A DNA stretch of 33,159 nt, taken from Chitinophaga pinensis (GTDB taxonomy: Bacteria > Bacteroidota > Bacteroidia > Chitinophagales > Chitinophagaceae). Position numbers and translations under genes: made by a program. The stretch is taken from assembly GCA_945878115.1 (NCBI GenBank), contig CAMDVD010000043.1, forward strand, positions 1 to 33,159, read 5' to 3'. Every line of letters begins with the position of its first letter. The stretch's first letter is position 1. The notes under the pieces were generated by a model. It worked only from the letters and a program-made list of their open reading frames with translations, was not told where the DNA came from and made no database searches. Shown in pieces: positions 1 to 8,345 of the stretch.

Positions 1-527
1 CCTGTTGAAGTAGCTGTTGTTGGGCTTGCACAGGTGACGTTTGATGTCATTACACAAGTAACAATTTGTCCATTGGTTAAGGTAGAGGAGGTGTAAGTGG
101 CACTATTCGTTCCAACATTTGTTCCATTTACTTTCCATTGATAGGATGGTGTTCCACCATTTGTTGGTGTTGCCGTAAATGTAACGGATGAGCCCGAACA
201 TGTTGGATTGATTCCAGATGTGATTGCAATTGCGACAGAAGGAACAACAGATGTATTGACTGTCATGGTAATTGCGTTTGAAGTAGCTGGACTTCCAGCA
301 ACGCCTGATAAATTAGATGTCATTACACAAGTTACAATTTGACCAGTGGTAATGGTTGATGAAGAATAAGTTGGGCTATTGGTACCGACATTAATACCAT
401 TAATTTTCCATTGATAGGAAGGTGATGTGCCGCCATTGGTTGGCGTAGCTGTGAATGTATTTGTAGAACCGGCACAACTTGGATTAGAACCTGTTGTTTG
501 TGCAATGGTTACTGCTGCTGTATTTGA
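1..527 (-). repeat. Two tandem Ig-like repeat units, 273-bp period
   Basis: The segment GATGTCATTACACAAGT at position 43 recurs at 316, exactly 273 bp (91 codons) away. Both copies continue in step: a Gln-Trp-Lys-(I/V)-Asn-Gly core, a Val-Gly-Thr-Asn-Ser stretch, then GQIVTCVMTSN. The strong nucleotide similarity suggests recent duplication or gene conversion between units. More copies may lie beyond position 1. Confidence 0.85.
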
Positions 528-2105
528 AGGTAATTGGAAAGAGAAAATTTGTGTTCTTGCTGCACTACCTCCAGTGGCTCCACCCATATATTCACCAGTA
601 TGCCAAAAGGTAATGCCATCAGGATCTAAAGTTGTTTGCGAATAGTCACCTACGCGATTAATACCAGTTTGCGAACCAGTGCCTGATTGTGCTATAACTT
701 CTGCTACGGGAAAAGTACCCAATGGATCAGAAGCCAAACGACCTGCATAACAAAGGCTTGGAAAAATATTTGTTGCGTTTGATTTAAGATAAGCCATCGC
801 AATATCGCCATTATTATTCATGGCTATACTAGCCATCCAGCGAGATGCAGCATCAGGTGTATAAATGCCTTGTTGATAAATGGACCAAACATTTGTGCTT
901 TGATTTTGTCGAAGTTCTGCCCACATAATACTGCGTTGTGTTGCACTAATTTGTACACCCCAATTTACCACAACTGAATTGTATCCTGTCCATGATTTCC
1001 ATTGTGAACGATACATCATGGTTCCACCTATGCCATCTAGTTTTTGGGCAGTACCAGGTTGAGACACATCATCCCAATTGGCATTATAGGAAGCATCAAA
1101 TGCAGTAGTAGAAAGGTTTGCAGCAAGTGTGATTGTTCCAGTTGGTGTAGTTGGAACCCAATTTACTGCCATTTGATAAATATTAATGGCATCATTGTAA
1201 CCACTTCCCCAACCATTATCAGAGTAAGAAAAAATAGGACAGGGGGTGCCTATTGTAGGTAAAGTACCATCGCTCGCATCACCAGGAAGCGGTACAAAAA
1301 AACCACTGGCATTCGGTGGTGAAAATGTGGTAAATAAGGAACGGGAAGATGCATTACCGGCAAGCATGGCTGTTCTTTCAAATGCAAAAACTTTTTGTGC
1401 TTGATTCGATGTCATATAATATCCATCGGTCCAAACGGAAAATTTTAAATAATCTGGAAATGCTGGCGAAACATATGTGTATGTATAATATGATCCTGTG
1501 GGATCAGCAGTCGTAGAAATGGCGATATAAATTTTTTTATCAGAACTTGTACCAAATTGTGCTAATAACCAACGATCTGCAGCTTTATCATATAAAACGA
1601 TTGGGTCTCCAGAATTGCCAGTTGCAGGTGACCACAAATTCCCTAAAGCTGCGGTAAGTGTTACTGCACCAGTTGTTTTATTATACACTTTAAATGTGGT
1701 AGAATTTATCATTTGTACATAATGATTCGGACCCACTGCGCCACTAGGATCAAACGGACGAAATCCAGTAGCATTTTGTCCGGCCCAATTTGTAATTGGT
1801 GCTTTTCCAGGTATAGTGCCCATTTCACGTTGAATGATGTTCGTATCATTGCCATACTTCGGATTATCTTTAGCTTTGTTGGGAAATTTTTGAGCCACAC
1901 GATGTTCATCACGATCTTCTGATTCTCCTTTAGGTAAATTATTTTCATCCACTGGGTTTGTCGCAAAAATAACCGACAAGGGTTTGGTGATATGGAAATC
2001 AGCGCATGGAATAACAACGGTTTGATTGTCTTTTATTTTTTTTTGTTGCGCAAATGATAAGCTTACAATACATAAACTAATGCTGAGAAGGATAATTTTT
2101 TTCAT
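1..2105 (-). CDS. Secreted propeller-like protein with Ig-like repeats, C-terminus outside window
   Basis: An open frame runs without a stop from an ATG at 2105 to the window edge (701 codons), so the C-terminus is missing. It begins with a signal peptide (MKKIILLSISLCIVSLSFAQ). Residues about 50-525 form one large domain with stretches such as GAVGPNHYVQMINSTTFKVY, NSGDPIVLYDKAADRWL and RWMASIAMNNNGDIAMAYLK. These recall sialidase/propeller-type extracellular domains, but I assign no enzyme activity. From about residue 527, Ig-like units follow (NPSCAGSTNTFTATPTNGGT, SYQWKINGINVGTN), at least two with a period of 91 residues. Such proteins in Bacteroidota usually end in a type IX secretion sorting domain; that is inference here because the end is cut off. 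A good promoter lies upstream at 2170-2201. The gene is divergent from the polysaccharide block. Coding status is certain; function is unknown. Confidence 0.85.
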   Translation of the reverse strand, partial: MKKIILLSISLCIVSLSFAQQKKIKDNQTVVIPCADFHITKPLSVIFATNPVDENNLPKGESEDRDEHRVAQKFPNKAKDNPKYGNDTNIIQREMGTIPGKAPITNWAGQNATGFRPFDPSGAVGPNHYVQMINSTTFKVYNKTTGAVTLTAALGNLWSPATGNSGDPIVLYDKAADRWLLAQFGTSSDKKIYIAISTTADPTGSYYTYTYVSPAFPDYLKFSVWTDGYYMTSNQAQKVFAFERTAMLAGNASSRSLFTTFSPPNASGFFVPLPGDASDGTLPTIGTPCPIFSYSDNGWGSGYNDAINIYQMAVNWVPTTPTGTITLAANLSTTAFDASYNANWDDVSQPGTAQKLDGIGGTMMYRSQWKSWTGYNSVVVNWGVQISATQRSIMWAELRQNQSTNVWSIYQQGIYTPDAASRWMASIAMNNNGDIAMAYLKSNATNIFPSLCYAGRLASDPLGTFPVAEVIAQSGTGSQTGINRVGDYSQTTLDPDGITFWHTGEYMGGATGGSAARTQIFSFQLPSNTAAVTIAQTTGSNPSCAGSTNTFTATPTNGGTSPSYQWKINGINVGTNSPTYSSSTITTGQIVTCVMTSNLSGVAGSPATSNAITMTVNTSVVPSVAIAITSGINPTCSGSSVTFTATPTNGGTPSYQWKVNGTNVGTNSATYTSSTLTNGQIVTCVMTSNVTCASPTTATST

Positions 2106-2169
2106 GCTGGAAATATTTGATGTTGAAAAAAAAGTAATGGCTGGGCTGCCATAAACAAAATATTCATTA

Positions 2170-2201
2170 CAAAAATAACACTGTTTTGTACCCCGTACAA
2201 A
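2170..2201 (-). promoter_or_regulatory. Bacteroidota-type promoter (-33 TTTG / -7 TATTTTTG)
   Basis: Read on the minus strand, TTTG at 2201-2198 is separated by 20 bp from TATTTTTG at 2177-2170. This fits the Bacteroidota consensus TTTG-N19/20-TAnnTTTG. Transcription would start near 2163 and give a 5' leader of about 58 nt before the ATG at 2105. The -33 element is inside a perfect inverted repeat, TTTGTAC-CCC-GTACAAA (2185-2201), which could be an operator. Confidence 0.5.
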
Positions 2202-2542
2202 TATAATTTAATACTTGGGAGCCTATTATTATTGTTCATCCCTAATTATTGTAAAATGTTGATTCAGTATGATTTTGGCTGTAAAGAACAGGATTGTAAA
2301 AAAATCATTTTAAGGCTCCATCGATTCTACTTGACAATATTCCTAAAATGTCCATCCAAAATCGGTACCCAATCGGAAATTCCTTTGGCAATAAAAGCTA
2401 AGGAATAAATTGCTAATGATAAAAAATAGTTCGATACCTCTAACATTTTGGATGACTTACAATTCTTATTACGCAATAGTTGTCACCAATAAAATAATTG
2501 AATCCTAATACCGCAACATAGTAAAAAATTACCAAATTCGAT

Positions 2543-2550
2543 TAGCTTTG
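2543..2550 (+). promoter_or_regulatory. -7 element TAGCTTTG, possibly giving a leaderless transcript
   Basis: TAGCTTTG matches the Bacteroidota -7 consensus TAnnTTTG. It ends only 7 bp before the ATG at 2558, so transcription would start at or next to the start codon. No good -33 TTG was found at 19-21 bp upstream, so the call is weak. Confidence 0.3.
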
Positions 2551-2557
2551 CGTAATA

Positions 2558-4498
2558 ATGAATTCACTAAGTACATTAATGAAGGGTTCTCCAAGTTCCA
2601 TTTTAGGCAAGCGATTTGTATCTAAATGGATAGTTTTCATTATAGATTTAATGCTTATTTCCTTGGCATTGCTCATTTCTTTCTCCTTGAGGTCGAATAT
2701 TGAATTGTATCAAATGAGTTTCATTGCGTACTATAAGGGACTTATCAGCGTTTTACTTTTTTCGAGTATCGGACATCTTTTATTTAAGCCACATGAAGGC
2801 ATCATTCGGCATGCAGGTGTTCATGATATAAAAATGATATTTTATAGTATTTCGTTTTCGTTAGCACTAAATAGTATTTTTATTTTTTTTATTGCGAAGT
2901 CTACCATATTCAAACATTATGCATTGCAGTTTGAAATTGCTAGCATTAATTATTTCTTGAGCTTATTTATTCTGATACAATTTCGCTACGGGATTAAATT
3001 TATTTTTAATCAAGGTAAAAAAGCAAAGAGTAAACCAGCTATTTTAATCTATGGTGCTGGCGAAGCAGGTCAAATCACATGCGAAGCGCTATCGCCATAT
3101 TATGATATTATTGCCTTCATTGATGATAATTCTTCTTTGGCTGGAAAATCCTATAAGGGGATAAAAATATTGCTTCCGAATAGTCGTTTACATCGCTTGA
3201 TTGAAAAAAATAATATTCATCATTTGGTGATTGCAATACAAAGTATTTCCAAATCTGAGATGCGTGCTATTGTGAACAAGTGTATTGAGTTGAAAGTAGA
3301 AATTAAAGAAATTCCGCCTATTGAGAAATGGATAAATGGGGAACTTACGCAATCACAAATAAAGAATGTAAAGATTGAAGAGCTGCTTGGTCGCAATGTG
3401 ATTTCGCATGACAAATCTTTATTAGCAGCAGAAATAGCGGGTAAAAATATTTTAGTCACTGGTGCTGCAGGGAGCATAGGTTCAGAATTGATTCGACAAC
3501 TTTTACCTTTCAAACCGAATACGTTAATTTTATTGGATCAAGCAGAAACGCCTCTGTATAATTTAGAAATTGATTTGCTTAAAGAAAATCTAAACAATGA
3601 AGTAGATCTTCGTTTCGTTTTGGGAGATATTAAAGATGAAAGTATGATGCGTTGCTTGTTTCGGGATACGAAACTTGATTGGGTTTTTCACGCAGCTGCT
3701 TATAAACATGTTCCATCTGTAGAGCTGAATCCGATTCATGCTATACAAGTAAATATTTTAGGCACAAGATTAATTGCGAATTTGGCAGATGAATTTGGTG
3801 TCAGTAAAATGGTTTTTATATCTACAGATAAAGCCGTAAACCCGACGAATGTTATGGGTGCCTCCAAGCGAGCGGCAGAAATGTATGTACAAAGTAAGGA
3901 TCGACATTCAAATACAGAATATATTACTACTCGTTTTGGAAACGTGCTGGGTTCTAATGGTTCTGTAATTCCTCATTTTAAAAAACAAATAAAAAGTGGA
4001 GGGCCAATCACGGTAACACATCCTGAAGTGACACGCTATTTTATGACTATTCCTGAAGCTTGCCTTCTAGTTTTAGATGCGGGCGTAATTGGGAATGGGG
4101 GTGAAATTTTTGTGTTTGATATGGGCGAGTCTATTAAGATTGTAGACTTGGCTGAAAAAATGATTCGCTTATCTGGTTTAATTCCATATAAAGATATTCA
4201 AATTGAATTTGTTGGATTAAGACCTGGAGAGAAATTATTTGAGGAATTATTGAATGATGAAGAGCACATTATACCGACAGATCATGATAAGATCATGTCT
4301 GCTAAAGTCAAGGAATATAATTTAAATCATGTTATCCAATATATAGATAGGATTCAAGATAAAATAATGAAGGAAGGGGATACTGAATCTGTAATTGCGG
4401 AACTAAAAAAAATGGTCCCTGAATTTATTAGTCAGAACTCACCTTACGAAAAATTGGATCAATTGCGTGCGTTGGAAAAAACATTAGAAATTGCTTAA
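2558..4498 (+). CDS. Membrane nucleoside-diphosphate-sugar 4,6-dehydratase, CapD/FlaA1/WbpM type
   Basis: The 646-residue protein has the usual plan of long membrane-bound sugar-nucleotide 4,6-dehydratases acting on UDP-GlcNAc-like substrates. About four hydrophobic segments lie in residues 24-145. A first Rossmann-like domain has GAGEAG at 166-171. The catalytic SDR domain starts with GAAGSIGSE (302-310). The ISTDKAVNPTNVMGASK stretch (421-437) carries the Met-x3-Lys pair (M433, K437) typical of this long subfamily in place of Tyr-x3-Lys. RPGEKLFEEL at 555-564 is also typical. The enzyme would make the first keto-sugar intermediate for a capsule, exopolysaccharide or O-antigen sugar on the cytoplasmic face of the inner membrane. 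It is followed after 149 bp by export genes on the same strand, which supports a polysaccharide role. The exact sugar cannot be read from the sequence. Confidence 0.93.
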   Translation: MNSLSTLMKGSPSSILGKRFVSKWIVFIIDLMLISLALLISFSLRSNIELYQMSFIAYYKGLISVLLFSSIGHLLFKPHEGIIRHAGVHDIKMIFYSISFSLALNSIFIFFIAKSTIFKHYALQFEIASINYFLSLFILIQFRYGIKFIFNQGKKAKSKPAILIYGAGEAGQITCEALSPYYDIIAFIDDNSSLAGKSYKGIKILLPNSRLHRLIEKNNIHHLVIAIQSISKSEMRAIVNKCIELKVEIKEIPPIEKWINGELTQSQIKNVKIEELLGRNVISHDKSLLAAEIAGKNILVTGAAGSIGSELIRQLLPFKPNTLILLDQAETPLYNLEIDLLKENLNNEVDLRFVLGDIKDESMMRCLFRDTKLDWVFHAAAYKHVPSVELNPIHAIQVNILGTRLIANLADEFGVSKMVFISTDKAVNPTNVMGASKRAAEMYVQSKDRHSNTEYITTRFGNVLGSNGSVIPHFKKQIKSGGPITVTHPEVTRYFMTIPEACLLVLDAGVIGNGGEIFVFDMGESIKIVDLAEKMIRLSGLIPYKDIQIEFVGLRPGEKLFEELLNDEEHIIPTDHDKIMSAKVKEYNLNHVIQYIDRIQDKIMKEGDTESVIAELKKMVPEFISQNSPYEKLDQLRALEKTLEIA

Positions 4499-4647
4499 TT
4501 TAAGATTATTCATTCTTGGTAAGAGGGAATGTATAATTTCCAATCAGTTGGTATGTTATTTCCTAAAAGGATTTAATTTCAATTTTATTCGTAAAACACT
4601 TTTTTCAAGCATTTAATAATAGTATATTGCGCCAATATTTTATTCGA

Positions 4648-5448
4648 ATGAAATTAAATTACTCTCTTCTTAGCCCCTTTTTATTTTTTATTGGATTAAA
4701 TTTTTGTTTGATGTCGTGCGCAGTTAGAAAAGAAATGATTTACTTTCAACATGCGGATACGACTTCTCTAACGCATAATGTGATAATGGATACTATTCCA
4801 TTTTTTACACCAATATTAAGACCAGATGATTTGATTTCCATTCAGGTATCTGCTATGGATCCGGATGTTGTTCGACCATTTATGTTAGGTGGTACCGCAG
4901 TAATCGCTGGTAATAACTCTACAACTACGAATCCTCCGACTTATTTAATTGATGCAAATGGGACCATTGAATTTCCAGTATTAGGCACCTTGAAATTGGC
5001 TGGATTAAGTAGAAAGGAAGCGATACTTTTAATTAAAGATCGATTAAAAAATTATGTGTCTAATCCCATCGTTAATATGCGTATTTTAAATTTTAAAGTT
5101 ACGGTATTAGGAGAAGTAAAAACACCCGGCGTATTTACAATAGTAAATGAAAGAGTTACTTTGCCTGAAGCTATTGGTTTGGCAGGCGATTTGAATATTA
5201 CTGGTATTCGAAAAAATGTTTTAGTCATTCGCGAAAAAGATGGAAAAAAGGTTGAAACAAGAGTAGATCTTACTTCGAGAGATGTATTTAAATCACCAGT
5301 ATTTTATTTGAATCAAAATGATTTAGTATATGTTGAGCCAAATAAAACCAGAATTAATGCATCTGTGAATAGTTTAGCCTATACTACTATTGGAATTTCA
5401 ACCATTTCATTGATGATTAATGTCATCAATTTTATTCGAAAAAAATAA
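4648..5448 (+). CDS. Wza-like polysaccharide export outer-membrane lipoprotein
   Basis: The ATG at 4648 is preferred because it gives a proper lipoprotein signal: a hydrophobic stretch ending in LMSC, with Cys24 as the lipidated residue. An in-frame TTG at 4627 is less likely. The 266-residue protein contains a Poly_export domain (ILRPDDLISIQVSAMDPDVV; TYLIDANGTIEFPVLGTLKL) and one SLBB domain (VTVLGEVKTPGVFTIVNE through NQNDLVYVEPNK). It ends in a hydrophobic segment near the C-terminus (IGISTISLMINVINFI). In this family the protein forms the outer-membrane channel for capsule or exopolysaccharide. It is 11 bp upstream of the copolymerase/kinase gene, its usual partner. It is shorter than E. 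coli Wza (about 380 residues), as is common in Bacteroidota. Confidence 0.92.
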   Translation: MKLNYSLLSPFLFFIGLNFCLMSCAVRKEMIYFQHADTTSLTHNVIMDTIPFFTPILRPDDLISIQVSAMDPDVVRPFMLGGTAVIAGNNSTTTNPPTYLIDANGTIEFPVLGTLKLAGLSRKEAILLIKDRLKNYVSNPIVNMRILNFKVTVLGEVKTPGVFTIVNERVTLPEAIGLAGDLNITGIRKNVLVIREKDGKKVETRVDLTSRDVFKSPVFYLNQNDLVYVEPNKTRINASVNSLAYTTIGISTISLMINVINFIRKK

Positions 5449-5459
5449 TTTTATTATCA

Positions 5460-7874
5460 ATGGAAAACAATCAATCCTTTGCTCCCCCTGAAGCCAATTA
5501 TACAGGGCTCAACTTTAAGGATGTCTTAATTAATTTTCTTAAACATTGGCTTTGGTTTTTATTCTCCATTTTATTTTGTTTAGTTTCTTCTTTTATTTAT
5601 TTAAGATATCAAATTCCTATTTACCAAGTTAAAGGAACAGTTCTTATTCGTGATGATAAAAAAAGTTCTGGTATTTCTGAAGTTTCAGCATTCCAAGATT
5701 TGAGCATGATGAAGAACAGCAATAGCATGGATAATGAAATTGAAATTTATAAATCCAGATATTTGCTAACTCGTGTAGTTAATGATTTGAACTTACAAAT
5801 TTCTTATTTTACACAAGGAAAGGTTATCAAAAAGGAAGTATATAATCAATCCCCTATTAAATTAAATTTACTTGCTTCAGCCCCTTTGAAATATTCATTA
5901 AATGGATTATTTAATATAAAAATTTTATCGTCTACTTCCTTCTCTTTTAAAACGGATAATAAAACATCCATTAGAAATTTTGGAGATACGATTGATACTA
6001 AATTGGGAAGTATACTTATTACATTATCCGTTACAGATATCAAAATTTGGACGAATAAATTAGTTGACGTGCATATTTCACCGGTAAAAAGTGTAGTCGC
6101 TCGAATGATGGGTGCTATAACGGTGAAACCGGTTAATAAAACAGCAAACGTGTTAGAAATATCCATGACGGATGGTGTTATTCAAAAAGCAGAGGATATT
6201 ATTAATAATTTAATTAAACAGCATAATGATGACGGTATAGAAGATCGAAATCAAATTGCAAAAAATACAGCGGAATTTATCAATAATAGGTTATCCTTTA
6301 TTACTTCTGAATTGTCGAATGTGGAAGAGGATGCGCAAGGCTATAAACAAAGAAATAATGTAGTCGATGTGCAATCTGAAGCTAAAATGTATTTGGAATC
6401 AGGCAATGTAAATAATCAAAAAATTGTAGAGTTGGGGACTCAAATGAAATTAACCGAGTCTGTTAGCAGGTATATTGCGCAACATAACAATCCAAATGAT
6501 TTAATACCAGCAAACTTAGGATTGGCGGATGCTTCGAGTAGCACCCTCATTAACAGTTATAATGCGTTAGTGCTGGAAAGAAATAGAATTTTGAAAAACT
6601 CAACAGAGTTGAATCCAGTAGTTGAGGAATTGGATGCTCAGTTGATGAGTTTAAAACAAAACTTAAATGCAAGTATTTCCAATTTTAAAGCTTCACTTCA
6701 AATTCAAACGAATTCTTTGTCAGCGCAGGGTAGTGGATTTAATTCTAAAATATCTTCAACGCCTTTATATGAACGTCAATTGCGTTCTATAGAACGTCAA
6801 CAACAAATCAAAGAATCACTTTATCTTTATCTATTGCAAAAGAGAGAAGAAACCAATATTTCATTAGCGGTTGAGGTTTCCAATGCAAAAACAATTGATG
6901 TCGCTTATTGTAATGGTGTTCCTATTTTTCCAATTAATAAAAATGTCTATTTATTAGCCTTCACTCTAGGACTACTATTTCCTTTTCTATTAATTTATAT
7001 CAAAGGGAAATTAGATACGAAAGTACATAGCCGACGTGATATTGAATTTATGAATATTCCGTTTCTTGGTGATATTCCGTATACAGATACAGAAAATAGA
7101 ATAGTTGTTTCAAAAGGGGAAAGTTCGAATATTGCAGAGTCATTTAGGTTGTTTAGAACCAACTTGGATTTTATGATGGCAAACAAAAACGACAAGTGTT
7201 ATACTGTTTTTGTTACATCTACCATGGCAAAAGAAGGGAAGTCCTTTGTGGCACTGAACTTAGCTTCTACTATTAGCTTGACTGGCAAGAGAGTATTACT
7301 TGTAGGTTTAGATTTGAGAGCACCAAAAATATTGGAGTATGCGGGATTAAAGGAAGTGATAGGTATTACGAATTATATTATGGATCTTAATCTTCGTTTG
7401 GGTGATATTATTTTGAGAAAACCACTGAAAGAAAATTTTGATATTTTATCTTCTGGTGCTATTCCACCGAATCCATCTGAATTATTGATGCATCCAAGAG
7501 TAAGTGAGATGTTTGCCAACTTGAAACATCATTATGATTATATCATTGTGGATACCGCTCCTGTGGGAATGGTGACGGATACATTATTAATCAATGAGTT
7601 TGCTGATTCTTTTGTTTATGTAATTCGAACACATTCATTGGATAAACGTTTATTGAATATACCACTTTCATTGTATAGAGACAAACGATTACCAAATATG
7701 GCTCTGTTATTGAATGGTTCCGAACCAAATAAAACATATGGTTACGGCTATGGCTACGGCTATGGTTACGGCTATGGTTACGGCTATGGTTATGGTTATG
7801 GCTACGGAAATGACAAACCTACACAATGGTGGAAAAAAGGATTCTTGAAACGCAATAAAACGAAAGCGAACTAA
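5460..7874 (+). CDS. Wzc-like polysaccharide copolymerase with bacterial tyrosine kinase domain
   Basis: The 804-residue inner-membrane protein combines a Wzz chain-length domain with a BY-kinase domain. The first membrane segment is near residues 27-50 and the second near 497-514, with a long periplasmic coiled region between them. The cytoplasmic kinase has Walker A STMAKEGKS (587-595, Lys594), Walker A' VGLDLR (Asp618; the usual first Asp is Gly here, as I recall from other Bacteroidota members), and Walker B IIVDTAP (Asp698). The C-terminus carries a tyrosine cluster made of 12 Tyr-Gly repeats (760-783). In this family phosphorylation cycles of the tail tyrosines control polymer length and export with Wza. 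It follows the Wza-like gene by 11 bp and ends before a strong terminator. Glycosyltransferase, Wzx and Wzy genes are not in the window. Confidence 0.94.
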   Translation: MENNQSFAPPEANYTGLNFKDVLINFLKHWLWFLFSILFCLVSSFIYLRYQIPIYQVKGTVLIRDDKKSSGISEVSAFQDLSMMKNSNSMDNEIEIYKSRYLLTRVVNDLNLQISYFTQGKVIKKEVYNQSPIKLNLLASAPLKYSLNGLFNIKILSSTSFSFKTDNKTSIRNFGDTIDTKLGSILITLSVTDIKIWTNKLVDVHISPVKSVVARMMGAITVKPVNKTANVLEISMTDGVIQKAEDIINNLIKQHNDDGIEDRNQIAKNTAEFINNRLSFITSELSNVEEDAQGYKQRNNVVDVQSEAKMYLESGNVNNQKIVELGTQMKLTESVSRYIAQHNNPNDLIPANLGLADASSSTLINSYNALVLERNRILKNSTELNPVVEELDAQLMSLKQNLNASISNFKASLQIQTNSLSAQGSGFNSKISSTPLYERQLRSIERQQQIKESLYLYLLQKREETNISLAVEVSNAKTIDVAYCNGVPIFPINKNVYLLAFTLGLLFPFLLIYIKGKLDTKVHSRRDIEFMNIPFLGDIPYTDTENRIVVSKGESSNIAESFRLFRTNLDFMMANKNDKCYTVFVTSTMAKEGKSFVALNLASTISLTGKRVLLVGLDLRAPKILEYAGLKEVIGITNYIMDLNLRLGDIILRKPLKENFDILSSGAIPPNPSELLMHPRVSEMFANLKHHYDYIIVDTAPVGMVTDTLLINEFADSFVYVIRTHSLDKRLLNIPLSLYRDKRLPNMALLLNGSEPNKTYGYGYGYGYGYGYGYGYGYGYGYGNDKPTQWWKKGFLKRNKTKAN
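7737..7808 (+). repeat. In-frame 12-bp tandem repeat encoding (Tyr-Gly)12
   Basis: Six copies of a 12-bp unit, consensus TATGGYTACGGC, with third-position differences only. Each encodes Tyr-Gly-Tyr-Gly. The array is the tyrosine-rich tail of the kinase. Gain or loss of units would change tyrosine number without breaking the frame. Confidence 0.95.
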
Positions 7875-7897
7875 ATAAAAAGTAAAGGCTTTTATAT

Positions 7898-7950
7898 AAA
7901 AAATCAGAGTAAGAAACAGATCGATAGTGCTGTTCCTACTCTGATTTTTT
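7898..7950. terminator. Strong bidirectional intrinsic terminator after the polysaccharide block
   Basis: AAAAAATCAGAGTA (7898-7911) pairs perfectly with TACTCTGATTTTTT (7937-7950), and AACAG/CTGTT extends the stem inside the loop. The plus-strand end is a T-run; on the minus strand a T-run also follows. It starts 24 bp after the kinase stop codon, and its other side is next to the minus-strand remnant ending at 7957. Confidence 0.85.
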
Positions 7951-7956
7951 TCTGCG

Positions 7957-8085
7957 CTAACCCATTGTTTCTCGTTCTTCCAAGAATGCCTGAGTCCTTA
8001 CAAAACCTTCCTCACACAGTGTCGACTTGTCAATATAGCTTTTTATAAAAATGGCGTTGTGAGAAACGGAGTGTGAGCTCTCTAG
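7957..8085 (-). pseudogene. Unidentified coding-like fragment ending at the bidirectional terminator
   Basis: A stop-free minus-strand frame of 42 codons ends with TAG at 7957, only 6 bp from the terminator hairpin. Its translation has an ordinary protein-like composition, for example FIKSYIDKSTLCEEGFVRTQ then AFLEERETMG. There is no start codon in a sensible place, and a stop lies just upstream in the same frame. I do not recognise a family. It may be the 3' end of a lost minus-strand gene for which the hairpin served as terminator; chance is also possible. Confidence 0.3.
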
Positions 8086-8171
8086 TCATTAAGCTTAGAA
8101 TACCCGCTTGCATTAGCACTTTCAAGAAAAGCTTAGGCTTCATAATAAGCGGTCATTGGTTGCAAACCCCG

Positions 8172-8223
8172 CAGCAGAGGAATGGAGAATGCTTGAAACG
8201 CAATAAACTGAAGGAGAAAACTG
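8172..8223 (+). pseudogene. Degenerate copy of the 3' end of the tyrosine kinase gene
   Basis: CTTGAAACGCAATAAA at 8192-8207 is identical over 16 bp to 7844-7859 in the last codons of the kinase gene. Read in the same frame it gives CLKRNKLKEK against FLKRNKTKAN. Weaker similarity extends upstream (AATGG-rich stretch) and downstream. This suggests a duplicated gene end that has since decayed. Confidence 0.5.
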
Positions 8224-8345
8224 CTTTTTATCAATTATGTTGAACTAGTGTGATGGCCATTAAACTCACTCTACTAAATGTATTGGTCAAGGGTTGCAAA
8301 ACTGAGGATCGATATACCTTGAGCACAATTTGCAGTAGGTAGGAT

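Larger units (their letters stand above)
2106..2557. other. Divergent intergenic region, 452 bp
   Basis: No plausible coding frame was seen on either strand. It contains the minus-strand promoter with its inverted repeat (2170-2201), a -7-like element just before the plus-strand gene (2543-2550), and a 10-bp inverted repeat CATCCAAAAT (2353-2362) / ATTTTGGATG (2445-2454) with a long spacer. The rest is unexplained AT-rich DNA. Confidence 0.6.

Noticed and set aside
1709-2017. A 102-codon minus-strand frame and a 69-codon plus-strand frame near the start of the first gene
   Set aside because: The true frame on the minus strand runs from the ATG at 2105 through this region with a signal peptide and continuous protein-like sequence.
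4627-4647. TTG at 4627 as start of the Wza-like gene
   Set aside because: The ATG at 4648 gives a normal lipoprotein signal, while the longer version adds an unneeded N-terminal extension.
7201-7330. Walker A' of the kinase as defective because its first Asp is Gly
   Set aside because: From memory GLD(L/I)R is common in Bacteroidota copolymerase-kinases and the second Asp is present, so it is not taken as evidence of an inactive enzyme.
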